64,000 nucleotides of DNA. Source: Dyadobacter arcticus. Lineage in GTDB: Bacteria > Bacteroidota > Bacteroidia > Cytophagales > Spirosomataceae. A program made the position numbers and the translations under genes. Positions 53,713-63,304 of this stretch are shown piece after piece; the first letter of the stretch is position 1, and every line of letters starts with the position of its first letter. The DNA lies in contig NZ_JAASQJ010000004.1 of the NCBI RefSeq assembly GCF_011762185.1, forward strand, positions 372,001-436,000, in the 5' to 3' direction. The notes under the pieces were generated by a model. It worked only from the letters and a program-made list of their open reading frames with translations, searched no databases and had not been told where the DNA came from.

Positions 53713-55302
53713 TTATCTGCGTTGAAATTCAGGCGAGCCTACTGAAATACCCGCAGGGTTTGCTTTTACACCTGGTATTTTGCCCGATTCAATGGCTAGT
53801 CCAAAGTTGATGCGGTTGAGCAATGCGCCGGTGTTGATCCAATAACCGGCATAGTCGGGAAAGCCGGTCGGAGCCTGGTAATGGTATATATTCTGGCCAA
53901 TCTTGCTGGCCCACGTATACAGCTGATAGGGCTGACGAATTTCGGCATCCAGGCCTCTTACTGCGCTGATTACCAGCTCAAAAGGTGATTTCGTTTTTAC
54001 TCCAACTGCTTTTTTATCCCAAAATTCAGGCGCGTAAACCATGGTGGTAAGTACCGCTGCAATGCTCCCGTCTTTGGTTTGAAATGTATGGACCATTTTG
54101 TCGAGCAGACTCTGAGGCGGATTGTCACTAACAAATCTGACCGCTAATTTCTTGCAGATAAATCGGGCGGTAGATGGATGATTCGCCAGCATGGCCAGCA
54201 ATTTGACCCCTTCCTGATAACCTTCGACTTTGCCAAATTTCTGACCTAGCACCTGTTTTTCTCCTGCATCGTGGCGGTTGGGCGTAAAGAGGAAATCGCC
54301 TATGCGAACATAACCCTTTGCCTGGTTCCTGTCCATGCGCTCCAACCTTTTCTGAACCATTTTTCCATAAGCATTGCTGTCCAATGGGTAGACCGTCCAG
54401 CCCGTGAGAATGCGGGCTGCCTCGGTAACATCCTGCTGGGTGTAGCCACCATCTACGCCTAGTGTATGAAGTTCCATCACTTCCCTCGCATAATTCTCAT
54501 TGATTCCCTTTGTCCTTTTTCGTAAAGGCATTGGTTGCATTCCGGGCTTTTTTCCGCTATTTCTATTGGTATCTGCGGATGAACTGCTAAAATTATCGAG
54601 ATAATACAGCATCGCAGGCGACTGTGCCGTGGCGAGAAGGAGGTCACCGAATTTCGCGGTCGTCATAGGACGGATCACATCCCTTTCATAGGCTGGAATA
54701 AATGGGGCGCACTGGTTTTTCGAAAAAGAAACGTTGAAATGATTGAACCAGAATTCTGTTAGTACCTCGTGCAATTGGTTATTGGAGTAAGCCGCCCGCC
54801 ATATTTTTTGATTAATGAACTGACGCACCAGTTCTTTTTGTGGTTGATAGCCATTGGCTTTCATGTAAGTGGCCAGCAAAGCCCTGTATTCGCTTTTCCC
54901 CGCGGCAGATAAAGAATCTTTTTTAATAACCCCGTCCTTAACAGCCATTTGCAGGATCCGGGCGTTCCGGGGGTAGGTATTGACTACCTCACTGTTGTTT
55001 AATTTCAGCGCAGGATATTGTCGGAGCAGCTCGTCGAGTGTATCGTCTGGAAGTCCGCCTTCCAGCTGGAGTGCAAACCAGCGCTCCGGGCTTATTTTCA
55101 TAACATCTTTGATTTGTCCTGTTTTTACACCATACGTAAATCTGCTCAGTAAATGGGCCACTGCTTGCTCATCCGTCAACCCTGCTTGCCTGTAGGGAAA
55201 CTGGCCTGGTTTCAAGGCATTTTCATTTCTGAAAGAAACGATTAAAAAACTTAAAGCGACAATCAGCGTCCAAACGAACCAAAGTTTTGTTTTCCGTTTC
55301 AT
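53713..55302 (-). CDS. DUF1800 family protein
   Basis: A 529-residue exported protein started at ATG 55302 (MKRKTKLWFVWTLIVALSF), since the longer frame adds an unlikely N-terminus. The DUF1800 signature runs from AVAHLLSRFTYGVKTGQ through FWFNHFNVSF, NENYAREVMELHTLGVDGGY and RFICKKLAVRFVSD to AYWINTGALLNR. It is the first gene of a two-gene operon with DUF1501. The function of this pair is not established. Confidence 0.92.
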   Translation of the reverse strand: MKRKTKLWFVWTLIVALSFLIVSFRNENALKPGQFPYRQAGLTDEQAVAHLLSRFTYGVKTGQIKDVMKISPERWFALQLEGGLPDDTLDELLRQYPALKLNNSEVVNTYPRNARILQMAVKDGVIKKDSLSAAGKSEYRALLATYMKANGYQPQKELVRQFINQKIWRAAYSNNQLHEVLTEFWFNHFNVSFSKNQCAPFIPAYERDVIRPMTTAKFGDLLLATAQSPAMLYYLDNFSSSSADTNRNSGKKPGMQPMPLRKRTKGINENYAREVMELHTLGVDGGYTQQDVTEAARILTGWTVYPLDSNAYGKMVQKRLERMDRNQAKGYVRIGDFLFTPNRHDAGEKQVLGQKFGKVEGYQEGVKLLAMLANHPSTARFICKKLAVRFVSDNPPQSLLDKMVHTFQTKDGSIAAVLTTMVYAPEFWDKKAVGVKTKSPFELVISAVRGLDAEIRQPYQLYTWASKIGQNIYHYQAPTGFPDYAGYWINTGALLNRINFGLAIESGKIPGVKANPAGISVGSPEFQRR

Positions 55303-55556
55303 AGCCCTAAACTTTGAATGATAGTAGGTGTTAGACAGCAGGTTGTAGAGAAAGTTTAACCTGCATTGTAAGGATTTGACAGAGAAAAATGCTGCCCCCA
55401 TTGAGGACAGGTTACACCCCGTTAAACCGGGAGTGTCACCACAAAAAAAGGAGCGTATTAAAATGAATAAATTATAATTGCAATCAGTTAGATGAGTAAA
55501 CCTCTGACAACTAATCTTAAAAAAGTTCTTTATCTATTAATCACTTAAATGCCCGT

Positions 55557-55757
55557 ATGAAGACGCAAACTAAGTATCTGGACGAGATTAACCGCTTGCT
55601 CGCAGACTACCTTCTCGAAATTGAGAAATCGGATCTTAAACCTCTGTCCGCACAGGTTTACCAGGTTCAATCGAAGAATTTCGTGAGATGGATCAATGGT
55701 GAATTTACACCAGGCGAAGTTAAAAAAGCCAAGCGCCTGAAAGACGCAGGAAACTAG
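55557..55757 (+). CDS. Small helical protein, hypothetical
   Basis: A 66-residue protein with an ATG start: an N-terminal helix (YLDEINRLLADYLLEIE), then SKNFVRWINGEFTPGEVKKAKRL. It may be a small DNA- or RNA-binding helix pair, but I recognise no family. The 55303-55556 stretch before it shows no other gene. The overlapping minus-strand ORF is less convincing because its composition is not gene-like. Confidence 0.5.
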   Translation: MKTQTKYLDEINRLLADYLLEIEKSDLKPLSAQVYQVQSKNFVRWINGEFTPGEVKKAKRLKDAGN

Positions 55758-55913
55758 TCTTTCGAAAAGTTGCACACAATTTACTTAGCGTTCCTCAATA
55801 TTATCATGCATATAGCAGTTAGCGTTAGCGATCAGGGCTCGCTTTCAAACATTAAACTGCTTCTCTCTCCGCTGCAAATCTCAATCTCCGCAGGCTCTCA
55901 ATAAAAATCCAAT

Positions 55914-55958
55914 AAGGTGTAAACAAAACACCTTCAGGTAATAGTTACCGGAAGGTGT
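55914..55958 (+). promoter_or_regulatory. Alternative hairpins (possible attenuator)
   Basis: The segment acacctt (55928-55934) can pair either with aaggtgt at 55914-55920 (7 bp, 7-nt loop) or, in a longer stem, with the second aaggtgt at 55952-55958. The longer stem is acaccttcaggtaa/ttaccggaaggtgt, 14 bp with one mismatch. The two folds exclude one another. No T-run follows. The rest of the 55758-56248 gap holds the inverted repeat at 56051 and a promoter. Confidence 0.5.
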
Positions 55959-56050
55959 AAGATATACTCAACGTTTGTTACATATTTCGGTAAGACCGGA
56001 TCCGAATCATTGAATGTTTCCTCCGCCCAACCAGAAATACCATACAATTA

Positions 56051-56099
56051 TACAATACGAATTATTTATTAGATGTAGTTTGCTATAATTTGTATTGTA
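56051..56099. promoter_or_regulatory. 15-bp inverted repeat upstream of sensor kinase
   Basis: tacaatacgaattat (56051-56065) is matched by ataatttgtattgta (56085-56099), 14 of 15 bases complementary around a 19-bp centre. More acaat/attgt motifs follow to about 56130. This may be an operator cluster for the gene at 56249. Confidence 0.45.
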
Positions 56100-56179
56100 G
56101 CAATTTCTCTACAATTTCTATTGTGTTTTTAGGTAGATTTAGCGATACCCAAAAATCCGCCGGTTTGGAATTTTGTTAG

Positions 56180-56187
56180 TACATTTG
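56180..56187 (+). promoter_or_regulatory. -7 promoter element for the sensor kinase
   Basis: TACATTTG exactly matches TAnnTTTG, 62 nt upstream of the ATG at 56249. A -33 TTTG at ideal spacing is not obvious. Confidence 0.45.
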
Positions 56188-56248
56188 GATTCCGTTGCCC
56201 TTCGTATACAGATGATAGTACAACAGATTAGACTATAAATCTGCGCGC

Positions 56249-57586
56249 ATGAATTTATCATTTTTGGAATGGCCTGTACGGAAACAGTTGACGGAGGAGA
56301 CGGATACCCTGCATAGGGCCCGCATTAAAGTTTTATCCTACGCACTTCATCTCAGGCTCTTTACAACGGGCCTTCTCTTTGTTTTTTACCTCTCTCAGGA
56401 GAACCCAATACAAACGATCCGCACCGGCATCTTAATGGGCGTGGCGATTTTATTGTATCTAGCTGTCTCAATGGGTTTTGATTGGCGCAAAGCGATCCAC
56501 ATTGCCGTGCTTATTTTCATGGCCATTATCTGGACAAATTTATTCGCCTCGGATAATGGATTGCACCTCGTTACCCTTCAATATGTCGCCATCATCAGTA
56601 CCTGTGCATTTTATGGCCTCGGAAACTGGTGGGGGCTTTTCTATTCAGCCGCTTCCCTGATTCCTTTCTTGATCTACATTGGTTTAGGAAACCATATTGG
56701 TATTTTGTTGCCCTGGGGCCCAGAAGGCGCGGGGAATTTTGGTGTAGGGATATTGCTTTTTCACAATTTCTTTTTTCTTATCCTGATCAACTATTACTTT
56801 TTCAATTCCTTTTACGAAACCATCCAAAAACTGGATTCAAGGACGGTTGAGCTGACGGAAAGTCTTAGGTCCCTGGAAGATTCCCGCAAAACTCAGGAAG
56901 AGGAACTGAGCCATCAAAAACACTTGCTGGCCAGTATCTCACACGACATTAAAAGTCCATTGCGGTTTTTGATGACTACTACCTCCCGCCTTGCGAGGAA
57001 TTATCCCGACCTGCCAACGGTAAGGGCCATCAGCCAGTCGAGTTACAGGCTTTACAACTTTATGAAAAACCTGCTCGAATACACCGAATTCAGATATAAG
57101 AACAATGGTTTGAATTTTGTGTACCTGGACGTGAATGACCTTGTGGAACAGAAATTCAGCATTTTTGCAAGTGAGGCAGAAAGCAATTCCAATGCGCTCG
57201 TGAACGGCGTGGAACCTGGTGTGATCCTGAAGAATAATCCGCAGCTGGTTGGGATCATTCTTCACAACCTCATCGACAATGCGAATAAAGTAACCCATGA
57301 TGGAACCGTTGACGTGCGTTCTGTGGATTTCAGAAATGAACTGCACCTGGTTGTGAGCGATTCGGGGCAGGGGATGGACCAGCGTATCATGGACTGGATT
57401 AATGGTCCGAGCAAAATGCCGGGACCTGAGCATAACGCACAGAGCTTTGGAATGGGACTTTTAATTGTGAAAGAATTGAGCCTGCTTGTCCGTGCAAAAC
57501 TGCATGCCGAGCCTAATTTTCCTTCCGGAACGTCGGTTCATATCATTTTTTCAAAAAATAATCTAAGTAGTGATCTTTCTACATGA
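56249..57586 (+). CDS. Membrane-bound sensor histidine kinase
   Basis: A 445-residue kinase with about six N-terminal membrane helices (residues 25-195), a coiled-coil linker, and a HisKA/HATPase core. The phospho-acceptor is H232 in SISHDIKSPLRF; the N-box is LHNLIDNANKVTHDG; the G boxes are SDSGQGMD and FGMGLLIVKEL. There is no separate sensory domain, so the signal is probably sensed in the membrane. The NarL-type regulator follows after 59 bp and is the likely partner. Confidence 0.92.
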   Translation: MNLSFLEWPVRKQLTEETDTLHRARIKVLSYALHLRLFTTGLLFVFYLSQENPIQTIRTGILMGVAILLYLAVSMGFDWRKAIHIAVLIFMAIIWTNLFASDNGLHLVTLQYVAIISTCAFYGLGNWWGLFYSAASLIPFLIYIGLGNHIGILLPWGPEGAGNFGVGILLFHNFFFLILINYYFFNSFYETIQKLDSRTVELTESLRSLEDSRKTQEEELSHQKHLLASISHDIKSPLRFLMTTTSRLARNYPDLPTVRAISQSSYRLYNFMKNLLEYTEFRYKNNGLNFVYLDVNDLVEQKFSIFASEAESNSNALVNGVEPGVILKNNPQLVGIILHNLIDNANKVTHDGTVDVRSVDFRNELHLVVSDSGQGMDQRIMDWINGPSKMPGPEHNAQSFGMGLLIVKELSLLVRAKLHAEPNFPSGTSVHIIFSKNNLSSDLST

Positions 57587-57645
57587 GAAATTCTGGATAA
57601 TCGCTTACCTTTAAATAAGTATTTGAAAAAATCTCCGTAGCCTTA

Positions 57646-58296
57646 ATGAAGACAATTCTGCTGGTAGAAGACCATTCCATTGTGAGTATGGGCGTGAAGT
57701 TGCTTATTGAAGATTTTCTGCCGTCGGTCAACATTATCGAGGCGGGAAGTTTCAATGAGACTCTAAAGCATCTTCAATCGAGGTTCTTTGATCTGGTTGT
57801 TCTTGATATTAAAATCCCGGGGGGCGAAGGATCGAAAATGATCGACAAAATCAAGGCAATCCAGAGTAAGGTCAAAATTTTGGTTTTCTCTTCCCAGGAC
57901 GAGGAGCTGTATGCCCTGCATTATTATAAAGCGGGCGCAAGCGGATATTTGCCAAAAGATTCGTCGAACGATGAATTGGAAAAGGCCATTACGTCCGTTT
58001 TGAACGGAGGAACTTACATCAGCAGCGTGGTCCAGAGCCAGCTGATCAATAGTACAATGCTCGAAAGGGAAAGTAAAGAAAGTCCGATAGAAACGCTGTC
58101 CAACCGGGAATTGGAAATCATGGATATGTTACTCGTCGGCAGGTGGACGAAGGACATTGCGATTGATCTGAACATTAAAGAAAGTACCGTCAGTACCTAT
58201 AAAGGCAGGATCTTCGAAAAGCTTGACGTGACCAATATCCTGGAACTCTTTAAGAAAGTTGAGATCTACAAAAAACAAAAAGAAAAAACACATTAA
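57646..58296 (+). CDS. NarL/LuxR-family response regulator
   Basis: A 216-residue regulator. Receiver domain with E8-D9, phospho-acceptor D54 (VLDIKIPGGEG) and K in YLPKDSS; LuxR-type HTH near residues 148-208 (LSNRELEIMDMLLVGRWTKD; NIKESTVSTYKGRIFEKL). It is co-oriented with the histidine kinase upstream. The pairing is inferred from position only: a HisKA kinase with a NarL-type regulator is less usual than a HisKA_3 kinase. Confidence 0.93.
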   Translation: MKTILLVEDHSIVSMGVKLLIEDFLPSVNIIEAGSFNETLKHLQSRFFDLVVLDIKIPGGEGSKMIDKIKAIQSKVKILVFSSQDEELYALHYYKAGASGYLPKDSSNDELEKAITSVLNGGTYISSVVQSQLINSTMLERESKESPIETLSNRELEIMDMLLVGRWTKDIAIDLNIKESTVSTYKGRIFEKLDVTNILELFKKVEIYKKQKEKTH

Positions 58297-58382
58297 CTGC
58301 CCATTTGGCGTTATAACAACCTGTACCCTAAGTACCTGTTATCATTGGACTTTAATTTTTACAAAACAAAGAATTTACATTA

Positions 58383-58517
58383 ATGGAAAGGGCTGTTAAT
58401 TATTCCAAATCGACGGAGCTACCTTTTTTAGGCGCTGTTTTCTTGACCGTCGCTGCTGGGTCCGTGTTATGGACTTCAATTATTTACTTTATAATTCACT
58501 TCATTTTTATCAAGTAA
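58383..58517 (+). CDS. Small single-pass membrane protein (44 aa)
   Basis: ATG to TAA, 44 residues: a polar start (MERAVNYSKSTELPFL) followed by a strong hydrophobic helix (about 17-42). It is the only plausible gene in the 58297-58664 interval, and a terminator follows 29 bp after its stop. No homolog is recalled. It could be a small membrane peptide that modulates a neighbour. Confidence 0.5.
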   Translation: MERAVNYSKSTELPFLGAVFLTVAAGSVLWTSIIYFIIHFIFIK

Positions 58518-58545
58518 GCAATCGTTACGTTAAACTGTTAAAGAA

Positions 58546-58586
58546 AGTTAAACCGGTCCTTTTTCAATGGCCGGTTAACTTTTTTT
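58546..58586 (+). terminator. Intrinsic terminator
   Basis: agttaaaccgg (58546-58556) pairs with ccggttaact (58571-58580) with one bulge and a 14-nt loop, followed by a T-run to 58586. It ends the transcript of the 44-aa ORF, or of the kinase/regulator genes. Confidence 0.85.
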
Positions 58587-58664
58587 AAGATTCCCGCTGC
58601 CATTGCTTCAAGGCACAGTGAATAGTTTTGGATCCTTATTCAACAGATCCAAAACGCCTTATTC

Positions 58665-61643
58665 ATGACAACGTCTTACAAAAAATGGAGTAACCTGGTC
58701 AGCTGGTGTGTATTTACCATTGCATTCCTCACCTACCTGCTTACAATGGAGCGCACAGCCAGTTTCTGGGACTGTGGTGAATTTATTGCATGTGCATTCA
58801 AGTTACAGGTTCCCCATCCGCCCGGTGCCCCGTTTTTTCTGTTAATAGGGCGTCTGTTTTCCCTGCTGGCGTTGGGCGATGTTACCAAAGTAGCCTATTG
58901 GGTCAATATGGTATCGGTGCTGAGCAGCGCCTTTACCATTTTTTTTCTATACAAAACCATTGTCCTGCTGGCGATCAAATTAAAGAGGAAATCGCCGGCT
59001 AACTTGACAGAAACAGAAATGGCGCTGACATTCGCTTCCGGGGTTACGGGTGCATTGGCGTATGCCTGGTCCGACTCATTCTGGTTCTCAGCAGTCGAAG
59101 CCGAGGTGTATAGTATGTCCTCATTTTTTACCGCAATCGTGATTTGGGCCGTTTTCAAATGGGAAAGCATGGAGGATCCGGCAACCGAAAACCGATGGCT
59201 CGTCCTGACGGCTTACCTTGTGGGTCTTTCCATCGGCGTCCATTTGCTGAACCTCGTTACCATTCCGGCACTTGCATTGGTTTATTATTTTAAGAAATAT
59301 CCAGAACCGGGCTTTTTGGGTGCCTCCATAGCTTTTTTGTCCGGATTGCTGATTTTAGGGATTATTAACTCCGGCATTATTCCTGGGCTGCCTGAGCTGG
59401 CAGGAAAATTTGAAATATTCTTTATTAATGCGTTAGGCCTTCCCTACAACTCGGGTGTTTCGATTTTTATCATTCTATTCCTGGGCGCATTGGTTTGGGG
59501 CATTCGCTACTCGCATCGGACTGGAAAAGTGTTGCTCAATACCGGATTGCTTTCACTAGCATTTGTGCTCATTGGCTATTCTTCCTACACGCTTGTGCTG
59601 GTCCGGTCGGGTTACAATCCACCGATCAATGAAAACAATCCCAGCGGTGTCCTTCGCTTTGTTTCTTATCTGAAACGGGAACAATACGAAAACCGGCCAT
59701 TGCTATATGGGCCTTCATTTACCTCCCGCCCAATCAGTCAGGAGCGGGGTGCGCCGGTTTATACCAAAAAGGATGGCAAGTATGTGATTACCGACTACCG
59801 GCCAGTGTATGGCTACGAGCCGGGCGGCAGCATGCTGATTCCGCGGATGTACAGTTCGCAGCCGGGGCATCCGCAGCTTTACCAGCAAATGACCGGATTG
59901 GCGGAAGGCCAGAAACCAACCATGAAGCATAACCTCGCTTTTATGTTCTCGCACCAGATCGGGCACATGTACTGGAGGTACTTTCTCTGGAATTTTGTCG
60001 GGCGTGAAAGTGATCAGGAAGGCGCAGGTACATTGCTTCCCTGGAACGCGCTGAAATCTTTTCCCAGCTCAATTATGCAGAACAGGGGGCATAACAACTT
60101 TTTTATGCTCCCATTTCTGCTTGGAATCGCAGGATTGGCTTTTATTTATGCCAAAGGGCGTAAGGACCTGCTGGTGTTGGGATTGCTTTTTGTGCTGACC
60201 GGCGTAGCGCTCGTTATTTACCTCAATTCTCCACCCACCGAGCCTCGGGAAAGAGATTATATATATGTCGGCTCATTTTATATTTTCTGCATTTGGATTG
60301 GCTTCGGCGTCATGGGAATCGCCGATTTTTTCAAGAGAATTATTAAAAAACCATCACTTCAGACTGCCCTGGCCATCGCCGCGAGTATGTCCGTTCCGGT
60401 TATCATGGTCGGTGAGGGCTGGGACAATCACGACCGGAGCAATCGTTACCATTCCGTTGATTTCGCGCGCAACCTTCTAAATTCCTGCGCACCAAACGCC
60501 ATTCTTTTTACAGGTGGGGACAATGATACATTTCCATTGTGGTATGTCCAGGAAGTGGAGGGTTTCCGGACGGATGTCCGCGTTTGTGTGCAGACCTTCG
60601 TCGGGACGGACTGGTACATTCAGCAATTGAACCGAAAGATCAATCAGTCCGATGCGCTGCCATTTACATTGGATACCAGTAATTACCTCACGGGCAAAAA
60701 TGAATACATCCCGTTCTATGAAATCCCATCGGTCAAAAATGGGATCAATCTGAAAGAATATCTCGAATTAGTCAAACAGGATAACAAAGCAATTCAGGTA
60801 CCGCTCACCAGCGGCGAAATGACATCTATTTTACCGTCTTCAACTTTGTTTTTACCAATAGATAAAAAAAAGGTCGGGGCGATGGGTATTGTTAAAAAAG
60901 AGCTCACCCCGTTTTTGACGGATACCATGAGCTGGAAAGTTGGCGAAAAGGATTTGTACAAAGGTGATCTGGTCATGCTGGATATTATTGCGAGCAATGA
61001 TTGGAAAAGGCCCGTTTATTTCTCTTCAACGATGGGTTCGTCCCATAACCTGGGATTGCAGGAGTACTTACAGCTTGAAGGCTACGTATACCGCCTGCTG
61101 CCTGTGCGTGTGGAAGGTGCGACTGACGGGTATGTGAATTCGGATGTGATGTATGAGAACCTCATGAACAAAACCTACTGGCGTGAAATGAACAATCCCG
61201 ATGTATATTACGACGACGCCTACCGAGGCGCACCGGTGGTAACTGCCCGGCTATCCTTTTTGCGCCTTGCGCAACAGCTGATCGCCGAAAAGAAAATGGA
61301 GAAGGCCAAAAAAGTGGTGGACAAGGCCATGGCTGTCATGCCGGACGATACCATCCCTTTTGACCAGATATCCGCAGGTTTTATCGGCCCGCTTTTTGAA
61401 GTCGGCGAAAATAAAAAAGCATTGGATTCCGCCCGGATCATGGCACTGAGGTCGGATGAAAATCTGACGTGGATCAAGGAAAACGGTGGGCAACGGAACA
61501 GGGATGTGAATATTGACTTGTTTATCCTGCAAAGCATTGTGCAGGAATGCCGGAGGGCGAAGCAAGATACTGAGGCCGAAAAGTATGACGCCCTGTTCAA
61601 GAAACATTTGCTCGCATTTAACATGTATACCGGAGAAAAGTAA
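58665..61643 (+). CDS. DUF2723 multi-spanning membrane protein
   Basis: A 992-residue protein of the DUF2723 (TMEM260-like) family. The N-terminal motif TASFWDCGEFIACAFKLQVP (residues about 31-50) followed by HPPGAPFFLLIGR is the family signature. About 12 hydrophobic helices run to residue 590, then a soluble region with FTGGDNDTFPLWYVQEVEG and C-terminal helices resembling TPR units (AEKKMEKAKKVVDKAM). The eukaryotic relative TMEM260 is a protein O-mannosyltransferase, so a GT-C type glycosyltransferase role is reasonable. Confidence 0.93.
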   Translation: MTTSYKKWSNLVSWCVFTIAFLTYLLTMERTASFWDCGEFIACAFKLQVPHPPGAPFFLLIGRLFSLLALGDVTKVAYWVNMVSVLSSAFTIFFLYKTIVLLAIKLKRKSPANLTETEMALTFASGVTGALAYAWSDSFWFSAVEAEVYSMSSFFTAIVIWAVFKWESMEDPATENRWLVLTAYLVGLSIGVHLLNLVTIPALALVYYFKKYPEPGFLGASIAFLSGLLILGIINSGIIPGLPELAGKFEIFFINALGLPYNSGVSIFIILFLGALVWGIRYSHRTGKVLLNTGLLSLAFVLIGYSSYTLVLVRSGYNPPINENNPSGVLRFVSYLKREQYENRPLLYGPSFTSRPISQERGAPVYTKKDGKYVITDYRPVYGYEPGGSMLIPRMYSSQPGHPQLYQQMTGLAEGQKPTMKHNLAFMFSHQIGHMYWRYFLWNFVGRESDQEGAGTLLPWNALKSFPSSIMQNRGHNNFFMLPFLLGIAGLAFIYAKGRKDLLVLGLLFVLTGVALVIYLNSPPTEPRERDYIYVGSFYIFCIWIGFGVMGIADFFKRIIKKPSLQTALAIAASMSVPVIMVGEGWDNHDRSNRYHSVDFARNLLNSCAPNAILFTGGDNDTFPLWYVQEVEGFRTDVRVCVQTFVGTDWYIQQLNRKINQSDALPFTLDTSNYLTGKNEYIPFYEIPSVKNGINLKEYLELVKQDNKAIQVPLTSGEMTSILPSSTLFLPIDKKKVGAMGIVKKELTPFLTDTMSWKVGEKDLYKGDLVMLDIIASNDWKRPVYFSSTMGSSHNLGLQEYLQLEGYVYRLLPVRVEGATDGYVNSDVMYENLMNKTYWREMNNPDVYYDDAYRGAPVVTARLSFLRLAQQLIAEKKMEKAKKVVDKAMAVMPDDTIPFDQISAGFIGPLFEVGENKKALDSARIMALRSDENLTWIKENGGQRNRDVNIDLFILQSIVQECRRAKQDTEAEKYDALFKKHLLAFNMYTGEK

Positions 61644-61732
61644 CGCGGCAAGGTTATACGGACGCTTGTTAGCATATCTCCGTCATTTTGCAGGCGTGCA
61701 TTAGAAAGAGGAATATCGCTTTTGATCATTCG

Positions 61733-61771
61733 ATGCCATGTGAACATCTGTTTGCATGGCATTGCTTTTTT
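61733..61771 (+). terminator. Intrinsic terminator after the DUF2723 gene
   Basis: atgccatg (61733-61740) pairs with catggcat (61755-61762) around a 14-nt loop, followed after 3 nt by a T-run (61766-61771). It is about 90 bp after the stop of the DUF2723 gene. Confidence 0.75.
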
Positions 61772-61797
61772 ATAGAAAAATATTTTGTAAAAACTAA

Positions 61798-61947
61798 TTA
61801 GGAATTACTACAACATTCAATAATGAGAATATCATTTTTCCATTTATTTTTATAGCCAAATGTGCCTATACCCTTCATGCTAATCAGTCGTTCTTTGCTC
61901 AATTTCCGTTGTTTCTCTCGCTTAAGCTGTTGGCGCCCCCTAGGCAT
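61798..61947 (-). CDS. Very small basic ORF (49 aa), uncertain
   Basis: On the minus strand, ATG 61947 to TAA 61798 encodes a 49-residue peptide with a very basic first half (RGRQQLKREKQRKLSKER). It lies in the 61644-62036 gap, where nothing else gene-like is visible. It may be a real small basic protein, a relic, or chance. Confidence 0.22.
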   Translation of the reverse strand: MPRGRQQLKREKQRKLSKERLISMKGIGTFGYKNKWKNDILIIECCSNS

Positions 61948-62036
61948 GGTATGTCCATCCCGGATATATTTTTTTATGACTGAAGCTGCGCTGCTGAGAA
62001 GCCCTCCGGGATAATCAGATTATTACATAACCACCT

Positions 62037-63296
62037 ATGACTACTACTGACGTAATTCCCCTTATTGCAGACCCAAGTTTGGAATACTATGAACAAAAGG
62101 CCCTCGAATTATTTGCTGCTTGTAAGTCTGTGGATATCAATACAATTCAGCACATTCGCAAATATCACCCTAGTCCTGAGAAACTAGCGACAATCAATAA
62201 ACCGATAACGGGTTTCGGCCTGGACGATGCGCGTGTTATTCTGGCTCGACAGCATGGCTTTGAGGATCCAACCAGGTTTGCCGACCATATTTGCGAGCTT
62301 TCAAAACTGGCATCTGAGGTCAACTATTTTGAACAGGCCGTAGAGGCTGTCATCAACGGAGAGACAGCTGCATTGCGCGCTTTGCTGGATGCCCGGCCCG
62401 GACTCACATCTGAACGTTCGACACGCGCCCATGAGGCCACGCTGCTCCATTATGTGGCTGCAAACGGAACTGAAAATTTCAGGCAAAAGACGCCTGCAAA
62501 TATTGTCGAGATCGCCGAAATACTACTGTCGGCGGGAAGTGAGGTGGATGCATTAGCAAAGGTTTACGACCAGAAATGGAGTACGACTCTTGATTTGACT
62601 GTTTCCAGCGCTCATCCAGCCAAAGCCGGTGTTCAGTCGGAGCTCGTTGAAAAGCTGCTGGACTATGGCGCTGCAATCAATGGGATAAATGATGACGGGT
62701 CGCCGCTTGCCAGCGCCATTTATTTTCAACATCCTGCGGCAGCGGTAACCCTGGTGGCGCGTGGGGCGAGGATAGATAATGTGGTGACAGCAGCTGCTAT
62801 GGGCAAATGTGAAATGCTCGCCAATTATCTGGACGACACGGGTAGGCTGGTCCCGGACGCACCTTTGATCGACATTGGCTGGCTCGATGGGATTAAGTCC
62901 CCGCAGGCAAACCTGGAACTCGCCTTCGTATGGGCGGCGATGATCAACCAGCAGGAAACCGTTTCTTTTTTACTCAATAAGGGGGTAAGTCCTGCGGCCC
63001 GCGACCAAAGGCAGTGGACGGCACTACATTGGGCAGCTTATCTCGGATATCCGGAGATTGTTGATCTGTTGCTTCGGAAAAAAGCCCCGCTGGAAGCCCG
63101 AAATGAATTTGGCGGAACGGTACTCGACCAGACACTTTGGGCGACTGTGAATGAAGGGGTGGGTCCGCACCACATTGAAATTGTGAGGAAATTAATTGAA
63201 GCAGGTGCGAAAATCCATTCCTGGTGGCTGTTTGCAGGACTTACCCCGCCTCTGGACGAACGTGTCGCGGAAGTGCTTCAGCAATATGATCTTTAA
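62037..63296 (+). CDS. Ankyrin-repeat protein
   Basis: A 419-residue cytoplasmic protein with an N-terminal helical region (about 1-105) and ankyrin repeats in the remainder. ATLLHYVAANGTENFRQKTP starts one repeat; the clearest is QWTALHWAAYLGYPEIVDLL near residues 325-345, followed by KLIEAGAKIH. It has no signal peptide, so it is probably a protein-protein scaffold. It is followed 8 bp later by the GH95-like gene, though no functional link is evident. Confidence 0.9.
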   Translation: MTTTDVIPLIADPSLEYYEQKALELFAACKSVDINTIQHIRKYHPSPEKLATINKPITGFGLDDARVILARQHGFEDPTRFADHICELSKLASEVNYFEQAVEAVINGETAALRALLDARPGLTSERSTRAHEATLLHYVAANGTENFRQKTPANIVEIAEILLSAGSEVDALAKVYDQKWSTTLDLTVSSAHPAKAGVQSELVEKLLDYGAAINGINDDGSPLASAIYFQHPAAAVTLVARGARIDNVVTAAAMGKCEMLANYLDDTGRLVPDAPLIDIGWLDGIKSPQANLELAFVWAAMINQQETVSFLLNKGVSPAARDQRQWTALHWAAYLGYPEIVDLLLRKKAPLEARNEFGGTVLDQTLWATVNEGVGPHHIEIVRKLIEAGAKIHSWWLFAGLTPPLDERVAEVLQQYDL

Positions 63297-63304
63297 TAAC
63301 ATTC

